From contig JAICVT010000054.1 of the NCBI GenBank assembly GCA_025935235.1, positions 1-16,898 of the forward strand: a DNA stretch of 16,898 bases. The letters are read 5' to 3'. Below the pieces are notes generated by a model. It was not told where the DNA came from. It saw only the letters and a list, made by a program, of their open reading frames with translations, and did no database searches. A program made the position numbers and the translations under genes. Of the stretch, positions 1-7,856 are shown piece after piece. The first letter of the stretch is position 1. Each line of letters starts with the position of its first letter. The stretch is from Ktedonobacterales bacterium (lineage in GTDB: Bacteria; Chloroflexota; Ktedonobacteria; Ktedonobacterales; JADMIN01).

Positions 1-114
1 CGGGCGGCGCAGCTCCTGCGCCGCCCTCCTGCGCGCCAGACCCCTCGTTGGCTCGCCGCCCTGTTGCCCTTCCGCCAGACGCCGACCGGTTGGCAGCTCC
101 AACTCCGCTTCTAG
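1..114 (+). CDS. possible C-terminal end of an unknown gene
   Basis: Frame 1 is open from the window edge to a TAG at 112-114, giving 37 residues that end in GWQLQLRF. Most codons (about 31 of 37) end in G or C, as in the clear genes of this window, and the residues are mixed hydrophobic and basic, as at a normal protein end. The other two plus-strand frames are also open here, so the call rests on codon-position composition only. I recognise no family. It could equally be non-coding sequence next to the repeat element that begins about 30 bp later. Confidence 0.3.
   Translation, partial: RAAQLLRRPPARQTPRWLAALLPFRQTPTGWQLQLRF
2..26. repeat. perfect 11-bp hairpin at window edge
   Basis: GGGCGGCGCAG at 2-12 is perfectly complementary to CTGCGCCGCCC at 16-26, with a 3-nt loop. 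There is no T run after it, so it is not a standard intrinsic terminator. If the 1-114 reading frame is coding, this hairpin lies inside it and could simply reflect GC-rich codons. Confidence 0.4.
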
Positions 115-144
115 GGGACTCAAATGTGTCAGGGAGAGAGCTAA

Positions 145-298
145 CCCCCTCCCCTCCGAGGGAGGGGGAACCTGGTCCAGAGGTTTGAGGCGCTGGCAAG
201 GGCTGTCGCACTGGCTGGTTGCTAGCCGATGGACTATTGACCATCTGCCACGCGGCAGTCGCCTGGCCTGGATTCCCCTCCCCTCGCAGGGGAGGGGG
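145..298. repeat. small MITE-like element with hairpin-forming terminal inverted repeats
   Basis: The two ends, 145-180 and 263-298, are inverted copies of each other, 29 of 36 positions identical by eye. Each end is itself a hairpin: CCCCCTCCC (145-153) pairs with GGGAGGGGG (160-168), and CCCCTCCCCT (275-284) pairs with AGGGGAGGGG (288-297) across a 3-nt loop. The 82 bp between the ends hold no reading frame of note. A close copy of the right end occurs at 12108-12157, so this is a dispersed repeat rather than one terminator. No transposase or clear target-site duplication is visible. The right end lies 19 bp beyond the stop of the M20 gene and may also help end its transcript. Confidence 0.55.
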
Positions 299-317
299 CA
301 GGGGGAGAGGTCGCGCC

Positions 318-1508
318 TCACGCGCCCTGCGCCAGGTACTCCAGCGCCAGCCTGGTGAGCAGTTCCACGCCGATCGGCAGGGCGGCCTCGTCGAAGTCGA
401 AGAGCGGGCTGTGGTGCGGATGCCGCAGCCCGCGCGCCTCGTTGCGCGAGCCGACATAGGCATAGCAGCCGGGCGCGGCGTTGAGGAAGAAGCTCATGTC
501 TTCCGCGCCCATGATGGGGCGCCCATCCGTCACATGCTCTGACCCCACCACCGTCTCGGCGACCGCGTAGGCGAACCGTGCCATCGCCGCGTCGTTGATC
601 GTGACGGGATAGCCGACGTTGATCTTGACCTGCGCCGTCGCTCGCGCCGCCTCGGCCACCCCGCGCGCCACCTGTTCCACCCGCTGATGCAGATAGGCGC
701 GCGTTTCTGGTTTGAGGGCGCGCATCGTGCCCACCAGCGTGGCGCGCGGCGCGATGATGTTGTGCCGCGTGCCAGCATGGAATGAGCCGACGCTGACCAC
801 CGCCGCGTCCAACGGGTCAACCTCGCGGCTGACGATGCGCTGCAGCTCGCCGACGATGGCCGCGCCGATGGCGACCGCGTCCACCGTCTGGTGTGGCGAG
901 GCGCCATGCCCGCCGATGCCCTCCACCACGATTTCAAAATCGTCGGCGCTGGCCTGCACTGGCCCGCCGCGAACCATGATGGAGCCGACCGGCAGATCAT
1001 TGGCCAGGTGTAAGCCGAAACAGGCGTCCACAGACGGCTGTTCCATCACGCCCGCCGCGATCATCGGCTCGGCGCCGCCGGGGCCTTCCTCAGCGGGCTG
1101 AAAGACCAGCTTGACCGCGCCCGCCAGCTCGTCGCGATGGCGCGCCAGCAGCTCGGCCACCGCCAGCAGAATCGCCGTGTGGCCATCGTGACCGCAGGCG
1201 TGGTGCACACCTGGGCGCTGCGAGGCATACGGCGCGCCGGTCTCCTCCGTCAGCGGCAAGGCATCCATGTCGGCGCGCAGCAAGACGACACGGCCATCCA
1301 CGCGCCCCTCGATCAGCCCGACCACCCCGGTCTGCGCCACGCCCGTCCGCGTCTCCACGCCCAGCGAGCGCAGCCGCTTGGCGACGTACGCCGCTGTCTC
1401 GCGCTCCTCAAACCCCAACTCGGGATGCTGGTGGAAGTGGCGGCGGTCGGCGGCCAGTTGATCGTTCAGGGCGCGAATCTCGTCGCGCAGGGTCGCGTCG
1501 GTTGGCAT
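318..1508 (-). CDS. M20D family metal-dependent amidohydrolase
   Basis: This 396-residue protein has the usual length and motif order of the M20D family (hippurate hydrolase, N-acyl-L-amino acid amidohydrolase, IAA-amino acid hydrolase), cytoplasmic enzymes that cleave an acyl group from an amino acid or peptide using two metal ions. The expected ligands are all visible: Cys105 and His107 in HACGHDGH, Glu140-Glu141 in PAEEG, His167 in GLHL and His366 in HHSPLFDFDE. The N-terminal motif HFHQHPELGFEE (residues 24-35) is also typical. ATG at 1508 follows AAAGGAG with a 9-nt spacer. The gene is divergent from the methyltransferase at 1793 and ends next to a hairpin repeat. A decayed copy of its metal-binding segment lies at 2668-2717. 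The substrate cannot be read from the sequence. Confidence 0.93.
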   Translation of the reverse strand: MPTDATLRDEIRALNDQLAADRRHFHQHPELGFEERETAAYVAKRLRSLGVETRTGVAQTGVVGLIEGRVDGRVVLLRADMDALPLTEETGAPYASQRPGVHHACGHDGHTAILLAVAELLARHRDELAGAVKLVFQPAEEGPGGAEPMIAAGVMEQPSVDACFGLHLANDLPVGSIMVRGGPVQASADDFEIVVEGIGGHGASPHQTVDAVAIGAAIVGELQRIVSREVDPLDAAVVSVGSFHAGTRHNIIAPRATLVGTMRALKPETRAYLHQRVEQVARGVAEAARATAQVKINVGYPVTINDAAMARFAYAVAETVVGSEHVTDGRPIMGAEDMSFFLNAAPGCYAYVGSRNEARGLRHPHHSPLFDFDEAALPIGVELLTRLALEYLAQGA

Positions 1509-1544
1509 GCGGGCAAGCTCCTTTTCGTCGCTGTGCGGGCCTGG

Positions 1545-1574
1545 CGCGCATGCTGGTTGGCGCCAACATGCGCG
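1545..1574. promoter_or_regulatory. palindrome upstream of the M20 gene, possible operator
   Basis: GTTGGCGCCAAC at 1556-1567 is a perfect 12-bp palindrome. Outer arms CGCGCAT (1545-1551) and ATGCGCG (1568-1574) pair as well, offset by a 4-nt bulge on the left. It sits about 40 bp before the M20 start codon, where a repressor site or a leader hairpin would be expected. No regulator gene is adjacent, so function is inference. Confidence 0.35.
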
Positions 1575-1649
1575 ACTAACCCGCTAGCGCACAGAAGTCC
1601 ACAGCAGGCGCGCAGGCAGTCGCGCCGCGTGTCGGCAAGAACAGAAGCG

Positions 1650-1678
1650 TTTACACTCCTGGAGATGAATGTTACACT
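1650..1678 (+). promoter_or_regulatory. sigma-70-type promoter for the methyltransferase gene
   Basis: TTTACA (1650-1655) and TACACT (1673-1678) are separated by exactly 17 bp, and TGT at 1670-1672 makes an extended -10 element. Predicted transcription starts near 1685, giving a leader of about 108 nt before the TTG start at 1793. The heptamer TTACACT occurs twice, at 1651-1657 and 1672-1678, 21 bp apart, which could also be a binding site for a regulator. Confidence 0.6.
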
Positions 1679-1792
1679 GCACGCCAACGTCACGCTACAT
1701 ATCCAAAGCGAATCCGACGTTGATCGAGCCGCGACGAGCGGACGATCCATCTTTCAGCGTCCCTGGGCGCATGACGCGGGAGGTTCGACTCT

Positions 1793-2593
1793 TTGTCCCA
1801 AGCATTTGACCCCGCCACGATCACTGATGGCGTGTATCGCTCCAAGTTCATCGACCTCCCGAACATCATCAACGATTGGGTGAGCCCCTATTTCTCGCTT
1901 GCTGGAGCCACTGTACTTGACTTCGGATGTGGCGAGGCCACGACAGCCCTCGGCATGGCGCTTCGCATGCAGGTTGCGCGGGTTGTTGGGGTTGATATCG
2001 GCTCCGAACTCACACAGTGTGGCGCGCTTGCCAGACGAGAGTTGGGGCTGGAGTCGCTACCCGACAATCTGACATTAGCGCGGATTGAGGTCGGCTCCAT
2101 GCACGACGAGTCCGAACAGTTCGATCTTATCTATAGTTGGTCAGTCTTTGAGCATGTGCGGCAAGACCTGACACTGGACGCCTTGCGCATGCTGCGCAGG
2201 CATGTCCGACCAGAGGGGTTGCTCTTCATTCAGGTTACTCCACTGTATTATTCGTCCGAAGGGTCGCATCTGATCACGAAAGTGCCTGAGCGCTGGGGGC
2301 ATTTGTACTATCAGGATAGCGAATACATGCGCATGCTGTCGGAGGCTGTCACAGACAAGAATGAGCTCGAAGGGTACGTCAGCACCTATCGAACGCTCAA
2401 CCGGATGACTGCGCCGCGTCTGGCACGCGAAGTGCAGGAGGCAGGCTTCGAAATTCTCCGCGACTTCCGGACGTATGACGAATACCCGATACCCCCAGAG
2501 GTTGAGGCCGTCTACCAGACCGACGCCTTGCGCACGGAACAGATCGTGCTGCTTGCGCATCCAGTATCAGCCCCTGCCCCGGACAACGGCTAG
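1793..2593 (+). CDS. class I SAM-dependent methyltransferase
   Basis: The 266-residue product has the class I methyltransferase core: motif I VLDFGCGEATTALGMAL at residues 41-57, the acidic residue after strand 2 in VVGVDIG (Asp68), and motif IV/post-I FDLIYSWSVFEHV at 110-122, followed by LRMLRRHVRPEGLLFIQ. It should transfer a methyl group from SAM, but the C-terminal part does not identify the acceptor. The start is TTG, chosen because GGGAGG at 1778-1783 lies 9 nt before it; the nearby ATG at 1771 is out of frame and stops at once. Codon use is visibly lower in GC than in neighbours (many GTT, ATT, TAT, ACT, TTG), which hints at acquisition by transfer. It is divergent from the M20 gene and has its own promoter. 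Confidence 0.88.
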   Translation: MSQAFDPATITDGVYRSKFIDLPNIINDWVSPYFSLAGATVLDFGCGEATTALGMALRMQVARVVGVDIGSELTQCGALARRELGLESLPDNLTLARIEVGSMHDESEQFDLIYSWSVFEHVRQDLTLDALRMLRRHVRPEGLLFIQVTPLYYSSEGSHLITKVPERWGHLYYQDSEYMRMLSEAVTDKNELEGYVSTYRTLNRMTAPRLAREVQEAGFEILRDFRTYDEYPIPPEVEAVYQTDALRTEQIVLLAHPVSAPAPDNG

Positions 2594-2667
2594 ACCATGC
2601 GCGAGGCGTCGGAGCAACGCGACGCTTGCGCCCACAACCGCATACGCCTGAGCAGGCGACGCCGCAA

Positions 2668-2717
2668 GCCAGCAGAATCGCCATGTGGCCGCTATGTCCG
2701 CGGGCGTGGTGGATGCC
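2668..2717 (-). pseudogene. relic of an M20 amidohydrolase (metal-binding segment)
   Basis: These 50 bp match 1162-1211 of the intact M20 gene at 40 of 50 positions without gaps, in the same orientation. Read on the minus strand they encode GIHHARGHSGHMAILLA, against GVHHACGHDGHTAILLA in the intact protein. The metal-ligand Cys is Arg and the Asp of GHDGH is Ser, so even this piece could not be active. The octamer CATACGGC at 2786-2793, also present in the intact gene at its GAPY codons, hints that similarity once extended further. No start, frame continuity or remaining domains are present. Confidence 0.7.
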
Positions 2718-2900
2718 CGCACTGCTGTCCCCAACTCGACATGCTCGACATGCTGATGGAATGCTGCTGGAAGCGGCGGCTACCTCATACGGCTCAGTAT
2801 TTGGCATGAATTCTGTTGCATAGTTCAGGCGCATGGAGCCTGCCAGCGTCCGAACGCCTGCATGTATGATAGCGGCGACGGCAATGTCTGAGTCAATGCG

Positions 2901-2909
2901 TGATAGAAT
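2901..2909 (+). promoter_or_regulatory. extended -10 promoter candidate for the CheB-CheR-kinase gene
   Basis: TGATAGAAT is a good extended -10 element, but there is no convincing -35 hexamer 16-18 bp upstream. It would give a leader of about 130 nt before the start at 3049. It is the best candidate in this gap. Confidence 0.35.
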
Positions 2910-3048
2910 GTGGTCGCGCCGCAGGCTGGCAGTGGCCTGTCCTCATCTCGGCCCGTCTCGATAGATGTCCCCAGCGCCCTGAACGCAGTCGCGCTGCCGC
3001 GGACAAGCGCGCCGCGACGCGCAGGCAGCGCCTGAAGGAGCCTGAACT

Positions 3049-6000
3049 ATGGCGACAGACGCCTCGGGTACACAACTGGTGGTCGTCGGCTCATCGGCGG
3101 GTGGCATCGAGGCGCTCCAGACCTTTGTCTCGACCCTGCCGCGCGACTTTCCCGCGCCCATTGTCATCGCCCAGCACCTCGACCCCAAGCGCTCCAGCCA
3201 CCTCGGCGAGATTCTGGAGCGGCGCAGCACAGCGCCCGTCAGGACGGTACTCGATCACGAGGCGCTGGTCTCTGGCGTGGTCTTTGTCATCCCTTCTGAC
3301 CGGAATATCGAGATCACCGATGGACACCTCAATCTGCGCAGCGATAGCGAACACGTGCGGCCCAAGCCCTCGATCAATCGGCTCTTCTCCAGCGCGTCAG
3401 AGGTCTATGGCGAGGGGCTGATCGCCGTCATCCTGACGGGTACAGGCTCGGATGGCGCGGCGGGCGCGCTGGAGGTGAAGAAAGCAGGCGGCACGGTCAT
3501 CATCCAGAATCCGGCGACCGCCACCTACCCCTCGATGCCGCAATCGCTGGCGCCAACCGCCGTGGACTTCATCGCCAACGTCGAGGAGATCGGCCAACTA
3601 CTCTACGACCTGCTGACCGGCGCATCGGCGGTGACACAGGCCTCCGAGACCAAGCTCTTGCGCACCTTCCTGAACCATGTGCATGAGTTCAGCGGACTCG
3701 ATTTCACCCCCTATAAGCCCGCGACGATTCTGCGGAGGCTGAAGCGCCGCATGGTGGCGACCAACTCGCCCTCGCTCGAAGCCTACCTGCGCTATCTGGA
3801 GCGCCAGCCGGAAGAGTATCAGCACCTCATCAGCACGTTCCTGATCAAGGTCACGGAGTTCTTCCGCGATCGCGAGCTGTTCGAGACGCTGCGGCGCGAG
3901 ATTCTGCCGCAACTCATCGAGCACGCGCGCAACGGCTCGAAGGATCTGCGCATCTGGTCGGCGGGCTGCGCGACCGGCGAAGAAGCCTACTCTATCGCGG
4001 TGCTGATAGCCGACGCGCTGGGCGAGGAACTCCCGCAATTCACTGTGCGCATCTTCGCCACTGACCTGGACGCGCAGGCCATCGCATTCGCGCGGCGCGG
4101 CATCTACTCGCGCGCGGCGCTGGCCTCGGCCCCTCAGGACCTCGTAGACCGCTATTTCTCGCAACTGGATAGCGACTTCGAGGTGCAGAAGCGTGTGCGC
4201 AGCATGGTGGTCTTCGGACAGCACGACCTGGGGCGACGCGCGCCGTTCCCGCATATGGATCTGGTGCTGTGCCGCAACGTGCTGATCTACTTCGCCAGCG
4301 AACTGCAGAAGCGTGTGTTGCAGCTCTTCGCCTATTCGCTGCGCAACGGCGGTGTGCTGGTGCTAGGCAAAGCCGAAACGACCAGCCCCCTGCCAGAGTT
4401 TTTCACGCCGATCAACTCGCTGTTGCACATCTACCGGCGTCACGGTGAGCCGCTGCTGCTGCCGAAAGGCTCGGCCAATGATCCGCTGCCCGTCCAGACG
4501 GCGCACCCAGTGGGGCAGGCGACCAATCTGAGCGGGCGGGCGCATTTCACCCCGCCAGCGGCTCGACCGCGCACGTCGTTCGAGCGGCTGGGCGACGCCG
4601 TGCTGGGGCTGCCTGTCGGCATCGCCATCATAGACCGTCGCTACGATGTGCTGACCATCAATCCAGCCGCGCTGCGGCTGTTGGGCATCCATCGCTCGGC
4701 GGTGGGCGAAGACCTGCTGCATCTGGCCGAGGATGTGCCGCAGAAACCGCTGCGGCGCATCATTGACGCTGCCTTCCGCAATGTCCATGAACGCGACATG
4801 GAGGCGACGCTGGAGGTCGCGGCGGGCGCCGAGGCGGCGCACAACATCCACATTCGCGCCTTCCCGCAGACGCCGCGGCACGAAGGAGACGCCATCGAGT
4901 CGGTCGTGCTGCTGGTCACCCACGCCAGCGCGTCCGAGCCGGCCCGCAAGTCGATAGCGGCGCGCGAGCAGCCGCCCGCCACGCAGGCGCCGTCTGCCGT
5001 GGCAGGCCAGACGGACGCCGACGCCGCCCAGAGCCGCATCGCCGAGCTGGAGCGGCAGGCGCAAGCGCTGACCGCAGCCAACCGCCAGTATCTCGACGCC
5101 AACGAGGATCTGGCGCAGATGAATCTGTCGCTGCGGCAGAGCAACGAAGAGTTCCTCGTCACCACCGAAGAGTTGCAGGCGGCCTCGGAGGAAGTGGAGA
5201 CGCTCCGCGAGGAGCTGCAGGCCAGCAACGAAGAGCTGGAGACGCTCAACGAGGAGTTGCAGGCGACGGTCGAGGAGCTGAACACCGCCAACGACGACCT
5301 CGAATCGCGCAGCCACGAGCTGCAACGCGCAGCGCTCAGCCTGGACGAGCAGCGCCGCACTACGGAGATGGAGCGCGAGTGGCTGGCCGCCATCCTGGCG
5401 AATATTGGCGACGCGGTGCTGGTGATTGACGCGCTGGGCGCCACTGTGCAGACCAACGCCGCCTACGCCGAGATGTTTGGTGGCCCAGACGCCGACTTCG
5501 CGCCCGAGGATGTGCATGGCCACCCTTTGCCCGCCGAGCAAACGCCACATGGGCGCACCTTGCGCGGCCTGGTGGGTGTCACCGCGTTCTCGCTGACCGA
5601 CGAGAACGCGGAAAAGCGCGAATTCGAGGCCAACGGGCAGCCGCTGCGAGCGGGCGAGACCATCACGGGTGGCGTCATCATCATCCGCGATGTCACCGCA
5701 CGCAATCGCCTGCAGAGCGAGTTTCTGGCGCGAGCGGCGCACGAGCTGCGCACGCCGCTCACCTCGGCCCAGGCGTCGCTCCAGTTGCTCACCAACCGCC
5801 ACGTCGGCTCCGATCAACCCGGCGCCGAGCGCTATCTCTCCGTCGCCTATGCGCAGATCAAGCGGCTGGGCGCCTTGGTCAGCGACCTGGTGGATGTCGC
5901 GCGGCTACAGAGTGGCAAGCTCGACCTGCAACTTGCTCCCGTTGACCTTGTCGCCATCGCCCACAGCGCAGTGGACGCGCTAGAGCCAGCCATCACGCAG

Positions 6001-6438
6001 CGCCTCGAGTTGACCATTGACGATGAGCCGCTGATCGTCCGGGGCGACGCGCTGCGACTGGAACAGGTCTTCCATAATCTGCTGATGAACGCATCCAAAT
6101 ACGGGCCAGAGACCGACACCATCACGGTGCAGTTGCGCCGCGATGGAGATGAAGCGCAGATCACCGTGCATGATCGCGGGCCGGGCATTCCGCAGGCCGA
6201 CGCGGCGCGGCTCTTCACGCGCTTCTATCAGGCGAACCGCCCCGACAATGCCACGCATGGCGGGCTGGGCCTCGGCTTGTTCATCGTCCGCCAGATCGTG
6301 CTGGCCCACGGCGGCGACGTGAGCGTGGAATCGGAGCCAGGCGACGGCTCGACCTTCACCGTTCGCCTGCCACTGCGCGATAGCGCCGCCAACGCTGACC
6401 AGCCCGACCAGGCGGATACTGATAGCGTGACGCCATGA
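3049..6438 (+). CDS. CheB-CheR-PAS-coiled coil-PAS-histidine kinase fusion
   Basis: The 1129-residue protein joins several signalling domains. Residues 8-190 are a CheB methylesterase domain with Ser16 in GSSAGG, His43 in AQHLD and Asp135 in TGTGSDGAAG, and no receiver domain before it. Residues 200-465 are a CheR methyltransferase with TEFFRD (269-274), the SAM motif SAGCATGEEAYS (304-315) and CRNVLIYF (408-415). A PAS-like domain lies at about 510-625, a heptad-rich coiled coil at 660-770 and a second PAS-like domain at about 778-885. A HisKA domain with His898 in AAHELRTP and an HATPase domain (Asn1014, HDRGPGIP, GGLGLGLF) finish it. No membrane segment is visible. AAGGAG lies 8 nt before the ATG. 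The family is known; its target methyl-accepting protein and cognate response regulator are not in the window. Confidence 0.95.
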   Translation: MATDASGTQLVVVGSSAGGIEALQTFVSTLPRDFPAPIVIAQHLDPKRSSHLGEILERRSTAPVRTVLDHEALVSGVVFVIPSDRNIEITDGHLNLRSDSEHVRPKPSINRLFSSASEVYGEGLIAVILTGTGSDGAAGALEVKKAGGTVIIQNPATATYPSMPQSLAPTAVDFIANVEEIGQLLYDLLTGASAVTQASETKLLRTFLNHVHEFSGLDFTPYKPATILRRLKRRMVATNSPSLEAYLRYLERQPEEYQHLISTFLIKVTEFFRDRELFETLRREILPQLIEHARNGSKDLRIWSAGCATGEEAYSIAVLIADALGEELPQFTVRIFATDLDAQAIAFARRGIYSRAALASAPQDLVDRYFSQLDSDFEVQKRVRSMVVFGQHDLGRRAPFPHMDLVLCRNVLIYFASELQKRVLQLFAYSLRNGGVLVLGKAETTSPLPEFFTPINSLLHIYRRHGEPLLLPKGSANDPLPVQTAHPVGQATNLSGRAHFTPPAARPRTSFERLGDAVLGLPVGIAIIDRRYDVLTINPAALRLLGIHRSAVGEDLLHLAEDVPQKPLRRIIDAAFRNVHERDMEATLEVAAGAEAAHNIHIRAFPQTPRHEGDAIESVVLLVTHASASEPARKSIAAREQPPATQAPSAVAGQTDADAAQSRIAELERQAQALTAANRQYLDANEDLAQMNLSLRQSNEEFLVTTEELQAASEEVETLREELQASNEELETLNEELQATVEELNTANDDLESRSHELQRAALSLDEQRRTTEMEREWLAAILANIGDAVLVIDALGATVQTNAAYAEMFGGPDADFAPEDVHGHPLPAEQTPHGRTLRGLVGVTAFSLTDENAEKREFEANGQPLRAGETITGGVIIIRDVTARNRLQSEFLARAAHELRTPLTSAQASLQLLTNRHVGSDQPGAERYLSVAYAQIKRLGALVSDLVDVARLQSGKLDLQLAPVDLVAIAHSAVDALEPAITQRLELTIDDEPLIVRGDALRLEQVFHNLLMNASKYGPETDTITVQLRRDGDEAQITVHDRGPGIPQADAARLFTRFYQANRPDNATHGGLGLGLFIVRQIVLAHGGDVSVESEPGDGSTFTVRLPLRDSAANADQPDQADTDSVTP

Positions 6439-6468
6439 CGCCTTAGCAACGCCATAGCATGGTAAGAA

Positions 6469-6487
6469 TGGCGCCAGTTGTGCGCCA
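6469..6487. terminator. weak hairpin after the CheB-CheR-kinase gene
   Basis: TGGCGC (6469-6474) can pair with GCGCCA (6482-6487) over a 7-nt loop in the 137-bp gap between the two CheB-type genes. There is no T run, so termination here would be inefficient and co-transcription of the two genes remains possible. Confidence 0.25.
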
Positions 6488-6575
6488 GCAGGCTGCCATG
6501 CGAGCGTGCGCGTCTGCTCGCCTGTTCTGGCGCCTTGCCAGCGGCCAGTGAGCAGCTAGTGGATGGAGTCACGCG

Positions 6576-7670
6576 ATGCCAGGTCACGACATTATCGTCG
6601 TAGGAACCTCCGCCGGAGGGATGGACGCGCTGAAGCGTCTGGTCCGTGGATTCCCACGCGACCTGCCGGCGACGATCTTCGTCGTACAGCACCTCTCGCC
6701 CCACATGCCGAGCATCCTGCCGCAGACATTGGCGCGCACTGGCCCACTGCCCGCCGAGCATCCATCCGATCAGCAGACATTCGAGCGCGGCCACATCTAC
6801 GTCGCCCCGCCGGGAGCGCATCTGCTGCTGGAGCGCGACCGCATGCTACTCTCTGCCGGGCCGCGCGAGAATCGGCACCGCCCCGCGATTGATCCGCTCT
6901 TCCGCAGCGCCGCAGTCGCCTTCGGTCCGCAGGTGATCGGGGTCGTGCTGACCGGCGCGCTCAACGACGGGACCGCCGGACTGCGCGCCATCAAGCAGCG
7001 GGGCGGCATCGCCGTCGTGCAGGATCCGCATGAGGCCTTCAACTCCAGCATGCCAGAGAGCGCGCTGGCCTCGGTGCAGGTGGACGCCTGCCTGCCACTG
7101 GCCGACATCTCGGGCTATCTGGCGCGGATGGCGCGCGAGCCAGCCCCCCCAGAGCAGGACTATCCCGTGTCGTCGGCTCTGCAACTGGAGGTGGACATAG
7201 ACGCGCAGCGGCCGGGAGCTGACCTGGCTCGGCGCAGGCTGGGCGTGCAGTCGCTCTACACCTGCCCAGATTGTCATGGACCGCTGTGGGAGATTGACGA
7301 TGGCGACGAGCCGCGCTTTCGCTGCCAGATCGGGCACGCCTTCACCAGCGAAGCGCTGATGGTCAGCCAGGCCGACGCGGTAGACGCGGCGCTTTGGACG
7401 GCGCTGGAGACGCTGAAGCAGCGCGCCCAGATGACGGAGCAGATGGCTTCGCGCGCGCGCCAGAGCCAGCGCCCCAACGCGGCGCGCTACTTCGAGTCGC
7501 AGGCGCGCGACACGCGAGAGAAAATCCAGACGCTGCGTCATCTGCTCTTGCGCGGCGGGCTGCGCGAGACGCTGGTCAACGAGCGGTTCGCGCCCGCGAG
7601 CGACGGTGCGAATGAGCCAGCGGGCGCTCCAGAAGGCGCGTCGGCAGGCGACGAGGTGGGCGCCGGGTAG
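6576..7670 (+). CDS. CheB-type methylesterase with C-terminal zinc ribbon
   Basis: The 364-residue product begins directly with a CheB catalytic domain (about residues 5-185): Ser12 in GTSAGG, His39 in VVQHLSPHMPS and Asp131 in LTGALNDGTAG, the expected catalytic triad for hydrolysing glutamyl methyl esters. It lacks the N-terminal receiver that controls classical CheB. Residues 228-262 carry a zinc-ribbon-like pattern, Cys230, Cys233, Cys250 and His254, in CPDCHGPLWEI and FRCQIGHAF, followed by a helical tail (about 265-330). GGAG lies 7 nt before the ATG. It follows the CheB-CheR-kinase gene by 137 bp on the same strand, and the two CheB domains are paralogous. This architecture recurs in bacterial genomes; the role of the ribbon is not known to me. 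Confidence 0.92.
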   Translation: MPGHDIIVVGTSAGGMDALKRLVRGFPRDLPATIFVVQHLSPHMPSILPQTLARTGPLPAEHPSDQQTFERGHIYVAPPGAHLLLERDRMLLSAGPRENRHRPAIDPLFRSAAVAFGPQVIGVVLTGALNDGTAGLRAIKQRGGIAVVQDPHEAFNSSMPESALASVQVDACLPLADISGYLARMAREPAPPEQDYPVSSALQLEVDIDAQRPGADLARRRLGVQSLYTCPDCHGPLWEIDDGDEPRFRCQIGHAFTSEALMVSQADAVDAALWTALETLKQRAQMTEQMASRARQSQRPNAARYFESQARDTREKIQTLRHLLLRGGLRETLVNERFAPASDGANEPAGAPEGASAGDEVGAG

Positions 7671-7696
7671 CCGAGCCGCCAGGAAGGCCAGCGACA

Positions 7697-7725
7697 TTGA
7701 CGCTGGCTGCGCCCGCGCGTACAAT
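7697..7725 (+). promoter_or_regulatory. sigma-70-type promoter for the Fe-S carrier operon
   Basis: TTGACG (7697-7702) and TACAAT (7720-7725) are separated by 17 bp, five of six matches to consensus in each hexamer. Predicted start is near 7732, with a leader of about 125 nt. A hairpin, CCAGCG (7688-7693) with CGCTGG (7701-7706), overlaps the -35 hexamer and could be an operator or end the upstream transcript. Confidence 0.7.
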
Positions 7726-7856
7726 ACGTCAGAGAGTGAAGCGTGTAGCAGGCTCAACCAGAGCTATCATGTTTAGCGCGCTCGCTCCAGGCGCTCTACT
7801 ACCGCGGCGCATCAGGCGTAGTCCGGCGTAGCCCGTGGTCAGGAGGATGAGACTAC

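Larger units (their letters stand above)
2594..3048. other. 455-bp gap without an intact gene
   Basis: Short open frames occur on both strands but none has a ribosome binding site, coding-like composition or a recognisable fold. The gap holds the M20 relic (2668-2717) and a weak promoter candidate (2901-2909). The sequence is less GC-rich at 2740-2920 than in adjacent genes. Confidence 0.6.

Noticed and set aside
2397..2834. 145-codon minus-strand frame covering the M20 relic
   Set aside because: It overlaps the methyltransferase end antisense and only about 17 codons resemble M20; no gene-like start.
4363..5817. 484-codon minus-strand open frame inside the kinase fusion gene
   Set aside because: It is antisense to conserved CheR, PAS, coiled-coil and HisKA sequence; long antisense frames are common in high-GC genes.
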